From Ilyonectria destructans (lineage: Eukaryota; Ascomycota; Sordariomycetes; Hypocreales; Nectriaceae), in assembly GCA_020740775.1 (NCBI GenBank), contig JAHEWK010000015.1:1240001-1304000 (forward strand): a stretch of 64,000 nt of DNA. Reading direction: 5' to 3'. The notes under the pieces were generated by a model. The model had not been told where the DNA came from. It saw only the letters and a program-made list of their open reading frames with translations, and did no database searches. Both the position numbers and the translations under genes were made by a program. Positions 44,968 to 57,527 of the stretch are shown in pieces. Position 1 is the stretch's first letter, and the number at the start of each line of letters is the position of its first letter.

Positions 44968-46064
44968 TTAAAAGATTGGAACAATATGGGATATGGGCGA
45001 AGCAGGGTAGGACACAGGGTAAGATGGTGAGGGTGAGTCGAGGTGGGCCTTCTGGGGAGAGGCGAGCCTTTTATCTACGCCCGATTATATGCTTCGGGAT
45101 GTAGCGGGTATTCACGGCGTCTGAGGGCGATTAGGTTGCTGATCAACCGAGGGCATTTGGGTGATACCAAGACAGTTTGGGTGGCTTGCCTTCGTGACTC
45201 ATACATCGCAAGACACGTCAACAGCAATTTGGGGAAGGCCATCTGATGGAACATCTGTGAACATCGAGGAGTAGTATTTACTATGAACCATAGCGTGTGC
45301 TGGCAGACAACCTGGGCAATGGGAGAGGACTGGTAAGGGGGTGGCGTAATACTAGCAGAGTTCCAGCGCAGCGAGAGGGTAACGGGTTTTAAGTTCAAGA
45401 TAATATCATCGGTAGCCAAGAGACTTTAGGGCGGGGATGAAACCCTCTTTTTTATAGTTCTAGTCCTGTATGACTCTCAAGCAGAACATGTAAGCTCCCA
45501 CCTCCGTCAACAGCGAACACTGTTCACGCAGTCTTGACTTAGACAAGTCAAAAGGCTAGCGAGAGAATGTTACAGTAGGTCCTTCGAGACAACAAACAAA
45601 AGGCTTATTAACGCAGACGTCAAAGGAGCCGCTTTAAGCGGATGCGGCTACTCTCGATGGCGGAAGATCCACATGACCGTAATCACTGAGCTCGCAATGA
45701 CGGGAAAAGACGGGCCTACAGTTGTTTTGCTGTAACGCGCTTAGGAAAGCCAGCGTCTGGGTGTGCCTGTTGTGGTGGCTATTCATCTTGGTAGCAATGT
45801 ACGAAGCGGGAAATGATAATGCTGCTAGGAATATAAACATCAAACCGGATTAAAATCAGTTTACTTTTGGTCAAGACTAAACTAATTTTAAGGTAATTGG
45901 AAAAGAAGCTGAGTCAAACGTCTGTTGGTTGATTCAGCATCTAGCCCACTTGCCGCCGGGTTGACGGCATTTTACGAATGCGAAGATGCATCGAGTATTT
46001 ATTTAAGTGATTCCGTATGTACAATTCCACTCTACTATTCACAAGAAATACAGCCGGCCTTTTT
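44968..46064. other. Intergenic, no gene seen
   Basis: About 1.1 kb; short frames at 45075-45419 and 45634-45843 show no family features. Confidence 0.45.
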
Positions 46065-47086
46065 CTAGTTCTGGCACTGCGAATAATATTGGTTCAGCGA
46101 TTTGCAAGTTCCAGCTGAACAACATGTTGCGCCGGTCCATTGCAGGCCACCACATTGGCCCCATAGCGCTGAGCAAGTCGTACCACTACTACCAGTTCCA
46201 GTGGTTGAAACCTGAGTGCTGGTATCCGCACTGCTGGTCGCGGCATCGGTAGAAGTGTCCGTCGAGGTGGCGAGCTTGCTGTTGACGAAGGTCAAGGCCT
46301 TCTCGCCGTAGATGCTAACATATTGTTGGTGATGCGCAGCGTCGCTTCCGTTGCAGCAATATGGGTCCTCGGCGTCGCAGTATAGTTGAACCTTGCTAGC
46401 GCTGGGGCATACAAAGCCGGAGGCTCGGGCATCGAACTTAAGATTGTGTCAGTATGTCATTGTGAGTAGATATCGAAGGCATTTTCCAAATCAAACTTAC
46501 TCCTCCGCTTGTGCAAGTTCCAACTCCATATGCCAACCCGGAGACATATCGGGGATCTCCCATGAGAATGGTGGCTTTGATCATCTTAATAGCACTGGCA
46601 GAAATGGGGACGGCTGTGTCGGTAATGCCAGCACCCGAGTCACCACCACCGCAAAGAGCGTTGTCCATAATCTGACCTCCCTTTTGCGCGTGTCAGTATG
46701 GTATATGGTATGTCTTCATTTGGCGCTCCATTTAATAGTAGACTTACTTGCGAATAGCCAACTAGCACAATATGCGTATCTGGGCACTTTGTGTTGAAGT
46801 CATTGACGGCCGTCGCCACGGCACTCGTGCCCGCCTTGGCAGAGTCTGCGTAAGAGACACTGCCGCAGGAAGATTGGCCGCCGCATGCTGGGTAGGTGAT
46901 GGCTTCTGATGTCGCGTTGGGGTGATCGGCGATGATCATGTTAATCATTGCGCCGGCAGATCCGAACCCAGCGGAAGCCGTTGTCTCGCGGGCGCCGAAG
47001 ATGTAGATTTCAGGACATGACTGCCCATTGACGAGCAGCATGTGCGCTGAAAGGAGCAGAAACGCATATTTAGGTGAGGGCCACAT
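46065..47086 (-). CDS. Secreted acetylxylan esterase (CE5) with C-terminal CBM1
   Basis: Three exons (47086-46748, 46680-46501, 46436-46065) encode 296 residues. A signal peptide ([19 protein letters not shown]) leads into the cutinase-like fold: [15 protein letters not shown], the nucleophile GYSQ (split just after by intron 1), [13 protein letters not shown], and after intron 2 the acid and base [22 protein letters not shown] Ser/Thr-rich linker ([20 protein letters not shown]) then joins a fungal cellulose-binding domain [30 protein letters not shown] with its four Cys and aromatic face. It removes acetyl groups from xylan outside the cell, targeted to cellulose. This architecture matches known AXE1/Axe2-type enzymes of wood- and litter-degrading ascomycetes. 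Confidence 0.96.
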
Positions 47087-48306
47087 ATTGTATAGTCGTA
47101 ATCGAAACGCTGTAAGAGTTTAAATCGCGTCGTGGATGTGTTGCGCTTGTCTGGGTGAAGTCTGCAATTGTGTAGAATCGGAATGTACGGCGCGAACTCA
47201 TCTTCTTTAACCTTTCTACAGACTAACTAGGGATGGTTTCACTTTTCTCCCGAGACGGGAGTCATGCGACCCTTGAATGATCCATCGGAAGTTTTGCGAA
47301 ACTAAACGGCTTGGTTTCTCTCACCTGAACCCGAAAGAACATTTTCCCAGTGACGCCCAGCGGAGTCTCCACATAATGTCGCTCTACGTTTCGTGGATAA
47401 ATGGAACGTGGTGGATTTAAAACCCGGAGCATTAACCGAGACCGCATTTTGGTCGTCCCTCCTTCATCTCTCCGCCCAACACGCAAGGGTGTAGGTTACA
47501 TTCGTTTCGTCCTTGTTAGTAATATATGAGCAGTAGTAATAAAAGCCAGCTTAACCTTCCAAAAGAATATTCTACGTTCGCTTGCATTTTTACTGGTCCC
47601 TTTTATTGACGGCTTCGTTGGGAGTAAATTTATTACGCCCATTTTCGTAGCAGCGCGTTGCTGGGGGCGGAGGAAGGCCACAAATTGGCAACCACCAAGC
47701 CGAGTCAATACTGGTACATTCATATAGCCTATATCCAACCAAATAGCGTTTGCTTCTTAGTTTGTTTCAATTATAGGAGTTTCTTCGGCCCTTATTTCCA
47801 GGCGGCAGGACGACAATATTAAAACCCATTCTCATGCAATACCCCGACAAATGGAAAGAAACCAGTGTTGAAATATCTCGCTATGTTAAGATGTTATTAG
47901 TCACTTGATACCTGCAATTGCACACTCCGAAGATTGGGGGGAGACATTGTCACCCTCTTCATCCCTCCACGATGAAAAAAATGAGCCATCAACCAAAAGG
48001 AATTGCACGATGGAAATATTTACAAATATTTACGCTACAAATCCTCGCTCGTTGAATCACGCCTGACAGGAAAATGAGACCATCTCTGTCGTAGTGACTG
48101 GCTTCGCCTTCACAAACTGATTACCCTGGAGCTGGGCAAAAATTCTTTCCACCAACGGTGGGTTCAACACTTACCCGAACAACAGCAAAATGGTAGTCTT
48201 AGTTTTGAATGGAATAATCAAGTCCCCTCTGTCTTCACTGGTTCAAACTCTTTCTCTTCCGTCTAATTTACACAGTGGTCTTTGCCGAGAACGAGGCGAT
48301 GGCAGA
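47087..48306. other. Intergenic, no gene seen
   Basis: 1.2 kb; frames at 47262-47486 and 47496-47738 have no recognised content. Confidence 0.45.
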
Positions 48307-50263
48307 CTAGTACTGCAAAGCGGCAAAATGGGCATACTTGTCCGCATATTTAACGCGATAATCACGACCCCAAATAATCAGTGGTATGCATGTTAGCGCG
48401 ATAGCTGCAGCGATGCAACCGAGTAGAACAAACATATTGTATACGCCCATGTTTGTCATCCACGGCGTCACGGCGAAGACGAGCGCCGTCGCAATGATAT
48501 TGCGGACGAACACGACACCCGTCAAGGCATTACCGAGAATCTATCGATCGATAAGTTTAGGAATGGGAAAATAGAGCAAATGAACCTACCAGCTGGTATG
48601 AGTCTTGAACATATGTCAGGGCCATATCGCCAGTACCGCCAATAGCGAAGCCGATGAAACCGGCACCCACTGCGTTGATAATCCATGGCATTCCCTAAGA
48701 CACGGGTTAATTGGTGTTTATCGCACAAACAATTGGAAGCACATACCTTGGCAATAGTCAGACCATACATGAGGCATCCAATGGTCATGGATAATCCCGG
48801 GATAAGGAATAGCCACAAACGAGTTTCCGGTTCGTAAATCCCGCCTCGTCTCTTGGCGATCTGGACAATGAGATAGTCGACAAGCGGTCCGCCAAAGAGC
48901 GAACCGAGCAGCGAGCCGATGGCTGGTGGTATGTTCATATTTCCAACACCTGCGGTGCTGAAATTGTAAGGAGGAGCTGCGTAGAGTGCTGACTGTGTAA
49001 CAGCAAGGATGGCTAGCATGGCTATGGCAAAGCCGTATTGCAGGGCCGCAAACGCGACGCCTGGGAATGCGACAAGGATCTGGAAAGGCTGGTATATCTG
49101 CTGCCACATGGAGATCCGTTCAATGGCCTGGCTATCTACCGACCAAAAAGTGTGCCTCTCCCAGTAGGTCTTCATGGGAATCGTGGTATCAATGTCGACC
49201 AACCTCCGTGACTGGTTGGGTACTGTGTCTGTATTGTCGCTGTTGGATTGGTTCAACGGCAGCTTGTTAATACTGCTAACTTTGGTGAGATGGTCGTCTT
49301 GGCCCGTCCCCACCTCAAAGCCCGTTAGTGGAGGTGCGATGTACTTGGATTCTTCTAGGAAGAAGATCATTAGGACGCAGATTACTCCCATGAAGATACT
49401 GCACAGCCAAAACACCCAACGCCAACCCATAGAAACGGCGACATAGCCAGCGGCGACTGGGCCTAGGTAGTTCTGGAATCCATATCGGTTAGACAGGGCA
49501 CGGTATATTTGATGTTGAGGGATGGAATGCACTCACACCGATCATGACCGTGACTAGGTAGAGACCGTTCATCGTGCCTCTTTGATGAACAAAGTAGAGA
49601 TCTGAAACCTGGTTGCAAACATGAGTTAGATACAATATCGAAGTTAAAGCCGACCGACATACAGTGACCTGGAAGAGCGCCTCATTGACGGCCCCTGCAA
49701 GACCCATGACGGCATTGGTACCGATCATGTCCCCTACTGTTTGCATTCTAGCCTGCCATACAGCCGTGGCAAACATGATCAAGGCGGTGGCGATATATAC
49801 GGGTCGGCGTCCAATGCGGAGGGCGACGGGGATGAAAATAATGCAACCAACGGCCAAGGTAGCCATATTAGTCGCGTAGCCGTTGTTGAGCATGTCGTAA
49901 CTGATTCCGAGCTCCTCGTTGAAGTCCTGCCACAGTGGGACGCTGACGCAGAGGCTGTTGGGAAGGCTGTTAGTGTGCAGATTCTCCGATAGTCGTTGAC
50001 GTCGAGGGGTCATACATTGCAAATACCATCATCGCGTAGAGCGAGAGAAGTGTCAGGTGGAGAGTTTTGCGCCATGGGCTCCAGTTCTGTCGACGTACAT
50101 CCAGTCAATCATGTGTTATACCAATCGCGTTCATGCGCCTCTATGGGCTTTGACTGACCAAGGGCTGGTTGGGATCAGAACTCGGTTGAGGTGCGAGTAC
50201 GACTTGCGTCCCATCCGCGTCCTCGATCCGCTGGGTGCCGGGGGGCAATGTGGTCGTGTCCAT
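48307..50263 (-). CDS. MFS transporter (DHA1-like)
   Basis: Seven exons (50263-50159, 50086-50016, 49954-49663, 49608-49537, 49472-48747, 48694-48590, 48540-48307) encode 534 residues in frame. A short hydrophilic N-terminus with WSPWRKTLHLTLLSLYAMMVFAI opens TM1. Then YATNMATLAVGCIIFIPVALRIGRRPVYIATALIMF (G-x3-R-x-GRRP loop), VHQRGTMNGLYLVTVMIGNYLGPVAAGYVAVSMGWRWVFWLCSIFMG (motif C region and W-R-W-V-FW), a long central loop, and a second half with six further segments ending PWMTNMGVYNMFVLLGCIAAAIALTCIPLIIWGRDYR. This is the layout of fungal DHA1 efflux carriers. Substrate unknown. It is the nearest neighbour upstream of the branched-chain keto-acid dehydrogenase block. Confidence 0.91.
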
Positions 50264-51055
50264 CGGGGCGGTATTGTGGCAGGATGGTTCCTGATTTCCA
50301 CGCTCGAAGTTTTCCACCTGACGGTGTTTATAGAGAAGAGAAGCTGCGAGGATAGGAAGGATAGGATAGAGGTGGGTCGATCAACGAGAATGGCTGCAGG
50401 GGATGGAAACGCCGCTATCTTATGGCTCTGTATCTTCAAATATCAATCTGCCGAGACCGATAAAGCGCCCTCCCCGGCCGTGCTATGCTCGAAGCGGGAC
50501 ATAGATAACATCTCACCCCACTCACATCTCCACCCAGTCTTGGTCCAGACTGTCAGTCTGTCACCACCCATTCCGAGCTTTCTTGCGTTGCCTGGCCCTA
50601 GCCGGCTTGACGCCCGGAATCCCCAAGCCGCGTCCAACACCAGCGGACTGCATAGTCCCAGCTCCTTGGGCAGAGCTATGCCAAGACCTTCAAACTCATC
50701 AATGACATTATCAATGCAAATTACCAGACATGGGTTGGGACGCGATGGAACAGTGGCGTTGCGGGGTAGACCTTATCGCATCACCTGATTGCAGGGCGTC
50801 TAGGGCGTGTAGAGATCGATCCCATGACGAATTTCAGCTTCCATGGCCAGTATTCTTGCCACTGATGGGGGGTTCGGCTTTTCCATATCAAGGACGGTCC
50901 AAATATCTTGCTAACGTCCTTTGTCCTAAGTCTAGTTTGCCTTTGTCTAGCATACACTCTCTCGACGCCACATTCCGTCGGAAAATAGCGTAGGATTCCT
51001 CAACATATGGATTAACATCAACCAGACGGCATACGCCGCGGAGAGATATTCAAGC
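50264..51055. other. Intergenic, no gene seen
   Basis: Promoter of the MFS gene and 3' flank of the E2 gene. The long plus-strand frame crossing 50057-50788 overlaps the MFS exons and looks like a shadow. Confidence 0.45.
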
Positions 51056-52697
51056 CTACTTCAAGGTCAAGGCCAGGGCATCAATGTTCTCTAACCATGA
51101 TCCTACACTCTGAGCACATCGAGCTACGGTTGCGCCATCAAGAACTCGGTGATCCGCGCTCCAGCTTAGCGTCACCTGCTCCTTCTTGACGATTGTCTCG
51201 TGTCCGTGAATATCTGTCGCAAATGCAGGAACTTGGGTTGCCCGCCCAATAGCGAGAATTGCCGTCATCGGCGACAAAATAACCGGCGCAATTGCATCAC
51301 CGCCGATGCTCCCGATATTGCTGACCACCAGTGTAGCACCTGTCATGTCGTTCGGGCTGAGCCGTCCTGCCTTTGCCAACGTGCTGAGGCGGGAAATCTC
51401 TGTGGCAATAGAAATAATCGACCGGTCCTGCACGTTTCGAACGACAGGCACCAAAAGCCCGTTTGGTGTATCAACTGCCACACCGAAGTTGTGAGCGGCC
51501 TTCAGAACAAGATGCGGTTTGGCCGGGTCATTCTCAGTGTCAAGAATCGAGTTTACCGTAGGATAAGCGGTGACTGCCTGCGACAGGGCCTTGAGGACGA
51601 ATGGGAGAACACTCAGCTTCGGTGCAGAATCCTCTGCTCCAAGAAGAGTTGATAAGTCCCGATCGTTCACGGTCCGTTTTCTCATAGCCGTTAAATCCGT
51701 CAAATCCACAGTATGCGTGTAGAGAAGGTGCGGGATTGACAGCGAGCGGGTCATCGAGTGGAACATCTGCGTTTGGATTAATGACAGTGGTATCCGACGG
51801 TCTTGCCCAGGATCACGGTCAATCTCCGAGACTTTTTGTATTGGCCGAGAGCCTGGAGTAATGCCAATTGCAGCAGCGTGTCTCTGGACATCCTCTTTCA
51901 GAACCCTCCCACCTTTCCCAGTTCCTGTAATGGCAGAAATATTAAGTCCGAGGTCTTTGAGTATGTGCCTGACAGCAGGTGTTGCAATGTGGGGAGGAGT
52001 CGTGGCAGAGAGAACAGGCGTTGTAATGGGTTCTGACGGCGCATCCTGACTCAACGAACTTTCTGCTTCGGACGCAGTAGGCGTATCATTTACAGAAGCC
52101 TCTTCCGTGAGCTTATCACCCGATCCATTTGGGAGATCATGGTCATCTTCAGCGTCCTCGGTTTCAATATCGACGAGTGCCTGTTCAGTGTTAGGGTATT
52201 CGTGTATCAAGCTGGCCATATTTGAACTTACAGATCCGACAGGCGCCATATCGTCAACTTCATAATGAAGTGTTTTAACTGTTCCTTCGAATCGAGATGT
52301 GATCTAGGCAAGCCATCGTGTTAGCTACTCTCCCAAGTAGTTGAACGTGCAAGGGAATTCTACCTCAACCGTGGCTTTGTCTGACTGCACTTCACAAATG
52401 GGATCAAATTGTTGGATATAATCTCCAGGTTTCACAGACCACGAGACAATTCGGCATTCCGTGATCCCTATGGAGGACGTTAGTCTTGGCGCTGATCATA
52501 CCTCAACGTGGTCAAGTCTCACCCTCGCCGATGTCTGCCAGTCGATAAGGCGTCAGGGCATTGAGGCGCCTGCTGTTGTGAAAAGAACATCGTTGCAGAA
52601 TGCTGACATTTTCGGGGTGCCTCCTGTTGTTATGAACAATACGGTTGGCAGTTGCAATAGTCAGGCGAGCTGACCGTCCCCGTGTGAATCTGTACAT
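51056..52697 (-). CDS. Branched-chain keto-acid dehydrogenase E2 (dihydrolipoyl acyltransferase)
   Basis: Three exons (52697-52523, 52467-52364, 52303-51056) encode 508 residues. An Arg-rich mitochondrial presequence (MYRFTRGRSARLTIATANR) precedes the lipoyl domain YRLADIGEGITECRIVSW ... CEVQSDKATVEITS, with the lipoylated Lys in SDKAT. An acidic Ser/Thr-rich linker leads to the E1/E3-binding domain TPAVRHILKDLGLNISAITGTGKGGRVLKEDV, then the catalytic domain with PHLLYTHTVDLTDLTAMRKR and the active-site SWSADHRVLDGATVA. It forms the core of the complex that oxidises the keto acids of Leu, Ile and Val. The ADIGEGI form and the neighbouring E1 genes favour BCKDH over pyruvate dehydrogenase. It shares a 357 bp promoter with E1-alpha. 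Confidence 0.94.
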
Positions 52698-53054
52698 TGT
52701 TGAGGTATAGAAATGGACGGTGCTGGTTCGGATTCAAAAACAGCTTCCCGGAGCACTGGCACTTCATAATCACAGGCACGGCATCAATTTACAGCTCCCA
52801 GACTAAAGCCGAGAGGCCCGGGACTCTTACACCCGTGGTCCCGAGGTGGTGTCGGTATTTCCTAAACCGGCCCGGGATTGAGGGGCATAACAATCTCAAT
52901 CGAAGCTGGACCGGAGCATGGCCGCTTGTAGCCGTTCATGTTTAGAATTAGATGTCTCGGTATTTCACCAGGGTAGTTGAATAAAATTTCCTGCTTCTTC
53001 TGCCCCAAGTCTGCCGCCTTGCCTCGTAGCCCAGAATCTCCCGTCGAACTCGAC
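52698..53054. promoter_or_regulatory. Bidirectional promoter between BCKDH E2 and E1-alpha
   Basis: Only 357 bp separates the two divergent start codons, so the genes for two subunits of the same complex must share their upstream control region. A CCGAGG hexamer lies near 52850. Co-regulation is inference. Confidence 0.55.
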
Positions 53055-54646
53055 ATGATTAGACCCCGAAACCTCGGTAGCCGGCGCTCAACCATCCGAA
53101 TCACTGCGCTCTCATGCGGATCTCATACACATCATAATTTTGTGCGATGGATTTCTGCCTCGAAAGCGTCGCGCGACCTGGCTCGGTACATGGAGGCTTT
53201 CACCCATTTGAGATATCAAGCTAACTCTCATGTACCAGTGGCGGCAGCCCGAGTTTTCCGGGCGCGATCAAGAGCCTCCTTAGTACAAAGATGGATTGGA
53301 TCGTTCCGGCCGAAATTCCAACCATTCCGACATATCACATCATGAACTCGAAGAACATCATAGAGGATGAAAGTCAGCTTTCCGCCGACATCCCGAATGA
53401 CCATGTGCTCAAGTGGTACCACCACATGCTTACCGGTATGCCATCCGAATGCAGCGCAAATCTCACATTATAACTGACAAAATTGCCAATTAAAGTCAAC
53501 ATTATGGATAGCATCATGTTCGAAGCGCAAAGACATGGCCGCCTAAGCTTTTACATGGTATGTGGCTTTCCTTCGCAATGATTCTAAGGCGAGGCACTAA
53601 TACACAACAAGGTATCCGCCGGAGAAGAGGCCGTTATGGTTGGGTCGGCTGCGGCACTTGGTGCAGGGGATGTCATCACTTGCCAATACCGGGAGCACGG
53701 CGTGTTCCTGCAGCGCGGCTTTGAGCTGAAAGACTTCATGAGCCAGCTGACTGCAAACTGCAATGACCCAGGAAAGGGACGCAACATGCCTGTTCATTAC
53801 AGTGGGAAGGATAAAGTTGGTATTGTAAGTTGTTCTTTCATGGATCAGTCGATAGATCTCGTGTTGACAGATTAGCACGCGGTTGCATCGACTCTCGGTA
53901 CCCAGATTCCCCATGCCACTGGAGCTGCATATGCACTGAAGATGGAAGCGCTGGAAGACTCGACCAAGGAGCCGCGAGTGGCAGCCTGCTATTTCGGAGA
54001 GGGCGCCGCTAGCGAAGGCGACTTCCATGGCGCTCTCAATATGGCGGCAACTCAGCAATGCCCTGTGATTTTTATATGCCGCAATAATGGCTTTGCCATT
54101 TCAACCCCGGCCTCAGAACAGTACCGAGGTGATGGAATTGCTAGCCGTGGCAGTGGGTACGGAATTGAGACGCTGCGTGTTGACGGCACTGATATTTTTG
54201 CCGTGTACGAGGCCACGAAAGCTGCTCGTCGAAAGGCCCTCGAAGATGGAGGTCGACCGATTCTACTAGAGTTCATGAGCTACAGAATCTCCCACCATAG
54301 TACCAGCGACGATAGCTCTGCTTACCGCAGCAGTGAGGACGTGGCTCACTGGAAGTCTCCAACTCGCGACCCCATTGCACGGCTTCGACAGTGGCTAGAA
54401 AGCAAAGACTTGTGGAGCGAAAGCAAGGACATCGAGACTAGAGCACAGATCCGGAAGGACATAATCCATGAGCTGAAACTTGCGGAAAGGGAGAAAAAGC
54501 CGGCTTTGAGTGCTATCTTCGCGGATGTTTACGCCGAGTTGACCGAAGAGGCGGAGGCTCAAAGGCAGGAGCTGAAGAGGATCATGTCAAAGTATCCGCA
54601 GGAATATGACTGTAACCAGCATGTTGGGGGGATTGGGGGTCTGTGA
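53055..54646 (+). CDS. Branched-chain keto-acid dehydrogenase E1-alpha
   Basis: Five exons (53055-53185, 53239-53435, 53496-53557, 53612-53824, 53876-54646) encode 457 residues. The presequence MIRPRNLGSRRSTIRITALS is rich in Arg and Ser and free of acidic residues. Exon 2 restores the mature start FPGAIKSLLSTKMDWIVPAEIPTIPTYHIM. Then MEAQR-like FEAQRHGRLSFYMVSAGEEA, GRNMPVHY, the thiamine-diphosphate motif GEGAASEGDFHGALNMAA and the regulatory loop RISHHSTSDDSSAYR, which in the family carries the kinase-phosphorylated Ser. It decarboxylates branched-chain keto acids with E1-beta in mitochondria. Convergent with the E1-beta gene, 230 bp apart. Confidence 0.95.
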
Positions 54647-54876
54647 TACGGTGGTGGATTAGATGAAGATGGGCTTTACGAGAATTATTCACATACCTTA
54701 ACATTGTGTTTAATATCTGAGATAAATCTCGTGAGAAGCCATGCGCGCAATGTGAACCACAAGTGCACTGACAGTTGGATAACTTTGATTTTTAAACTCG
54801 CATTTATTGATGTTGTACCAAATTATGTATATAGAAGCTTCATATTTCTATACTACGCGTAGACATTTCTCTCCTC

Positions 54877-56161
54877 TCAGTACTCTAAGCTTTCCAAAAT
54901 GGCATCATAGACTCCTAGTTTCCTTGTCAGTAATGAGGACACGATTCCCATGAGGATTTTTACTTACTTGCTACATCGGGGAGGATGTATTTCTCATACG
55001 AGAGGCCAGTATGAGTCGTCCAGCCGGCGATTCTCTTGATGGGTGATTTGAGATATGGGAAGGCAGCCTCCTGAATGGTTGCTGCTACTTCAGCGCCGAC
55101 TCCAAAGTTGACCATGCTCTCATGAACAACAATGGCCCGACCCGTCTTCATCACGCTTTTTATAACGGTCTCCCTATCCCAAGGGAAAATTGTTCTCAGG
55201 TCAATCATCTCAATGCTCACCCCAGGACAATCCTTTTCGACAAGTTCAATTGCGTTGGCGCAAGTGTAGAGCGGTCGACCGTATGAAATAATTGTCAAGT
55301 CTGCACCCGGCTTTACCACTTCTGCGCTTCTCAGTGGCAAGGTGTAGAGTCCATCAGGAACTTCCTCGACGGCAGCACGGTACAGGATCTTGGGCTCCAT
55401 AAATATGACGGGATCTTTCGACTCGAGGATGGCGGAAAGAAGCAGCCCTTTTGCTTGCGATGGAGAACGCGGCACAACAACAACAAATCCCGGGACGTGG
55501 CAGAAAAGGGCCTCTGGCGACTGTGTATGGTACCTATTTGAGATGAGTCTGTGTTATTGTTGTCGCGATCGGTTGGGAATACGAACAGAGCACCGTGGCC
55601 AACTCCGCCAGTGGGCATTCGAATTACCATGCCCCCGAGGTTCCCTCCCGTCATTCCTTCGCGGTAACGGAACTTGCATGCCTCGTTGACTATTTGATCA
55701 AAGGCGGGGAAAACATAATCGGCGAATTGAATCTCGACCACGGGTTTCATGCCCTCGGCAGCAGCTCCAATTGCAGTTCCGACTATTCCTTGCTCCGTGA
55801 GAGGTGTGTTGAACACCCTTTTGTTGCCAAACTCCTCCTGCAGACCTGAAGTACATCGGAAGACGCCACCGAAGGCGACATCCTCGCCGAAACAGAGCAC
55901 GCGACTCGACGCTGCCAGTGCAGTTTGTAGCGCCGAGTTTACCGACTGGAAGAGGTTCAATCGCCTCGATGGGCCATCGCCAGGTAGCCCGGGTGCCTTC
56001 AAGAGGGATTCCCGGGTATGATGGAGCAGCGGGGTAGTACCGAAGTTGATGGGGAGGTTCAGTCGGCGGGTGGATGTCGCATCTATCTGTGAAAGGTAGC
56101 GGCGGGTTTGCGCGCTCAGCAGCGTCTTAGGCCGTTGACCCCAAAGGCGACGATGAAGCAT
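54877..56161 (-). CDS. Branched-chain keto-acid dehydrogenase E1-beta
   Basis: Three exons (56161-55587, 55533-54968, 54914-54877) encode 392 residues. The presequence [25 protein letters not shown] is typically mitochondrial. Mature motifs: [77 protein letters not shown], then after intron 1 [14 protein letters not shown] and [15 protein letters not shown]. The last exon is only 38 nt and gives [12 protein letters not shown], the conserved C-terminus; without that splice the protein would end early at DVASK. It pairs with E1-alpha and completes a three-gene block for this complex (E3 is usually shared and is absent here). Confidence 0.95.
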
Positions 56162-57527
56162 GGTGACGAAAGTTCAATGTTACTGGCTGAGCCACGAGGA
56201 GTGAAGTGAATCGAAGTGGTGTATATGCGGATCGCACTGCTAACAGCCCAGAAACACGCTGTTGTGGTCTGTATCCTCGAGCATTCTCGGTCGAGCTTCG
56301 CCATCAATCTGGACCAGGCTGATGCCGACACAGGCCGATGGGAGCCATCAACACCCGCCGCTAAACTGAGAGAATGTTTGGCCGAGGCAGCTGGTTGCGA
56401 GCGTCGCGCTGCAAGCATCTAGAGAGGTCATTGAAGTGTTGACCGCGGGATTGCCTAAAGCAGAACCGGAGGGGTTCCATCGGTTTAGTGCCGGCAATTA
56501 GTTTACTGAGATTTGGCGTAATCAGAAGAACGCACGGCATTAGACAGATAGCTCGTCTCTCGAACGCAGGACAGGCTTCAGGTAGACTTGGTAGTGCCGT
56601 GATTGGGCCGGGTTTCGGACCCCGTCCTCCGAGGCGTACTCGATAGCTTCATTTCGGCTCCTAATATCCCGCCGGAGGCAATAGACTCCGAGATATCCCG
56701 CTACCATGATGACTCGCAGCTTTCCATCCGACCCGCCTCAATCATATATGATGCATCCTTTCTTGCATTTATTTATTTTCGACGGAAAAGAGTTTGAAAT
56801 GTGCCTCTCAATTCTCACGCCTGCGGTTTGAGGTTATCGCCGTCTCTTCTTACATCAACTTCTCTTGAGGACATCCTCGCTCACTAAATTATTTTTCTGT
56901 TGTGCAATCAGTGCCGCTTTGCACACATCGTTACTCGATTAACGTCCACAGAAGTACCAGTCCCAAAATAGCGCATGCTACAACCATACCGTTCTGGGCA
57001 GCCTTCGAGCATGATTGGGCTTGGACAGTAAGAAATCGACCCGTGGAGTTTGCAGTGTTGGACTTTTGCGTTCATAATGGAACATTATGCCGTAAGAATT
57101 GTAAAGGGAGACCTATACCCTGATCACGTAGCAATCGTGGTTGTTGATTAATAATTTAAGCACAGTCCTTGGGTCGAGGACTTGGTCATGAAAAGGCATC
57201 AACTTTATGACAAACATCATCCACAACACTCTCTGCTAGGATTGAGATAACCACTATCATCCCGAAGGACTAGGAGAAGCAAGCAACCAGATACCATCAA
57301 TACCACCGCCGTCCTTCATTCTTGTGGAAGCCAAGCCCACGTATCTGTCCTGCGTCGTAAAGAGGCATCGACATCCATCATCTACTTCGACTTGCTAGCA
57401 TAAGCGTTCCAAGCCGGCTTCTTGTCTGTCTTGGCTGCGGTCATAGATCGCACAAGCTGCGAACCGATCGACTGAGCTTGTCTTTTCCGCAATTGCATTC
57501 CTTCAGCTTCAAATCGTTGACGGTGTC
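56162..57527. other. Intergenic, no intact gene seen; coding-like tail near 57388-57527
   Basis: Mostly featureless. On the minus strand from 57527 down to about 57388 an open frame reads HRQRFEAEGMQLRKRQAQSIGSQLVRSMTAAKTDKKPAWNAYASKSK and ends in TAG; it may be the true 3' end of the coiled-coil gene just upstream if an intron or frame error is present. Confidence 0.4.

Noticed and set aside
54960..54967. E1-beta ending at DVASK with stop at 54960
   Set aside because: That reading uses unspliced intron; a 38-nt last exon gives the conserved [12 protein letters not shown] end.
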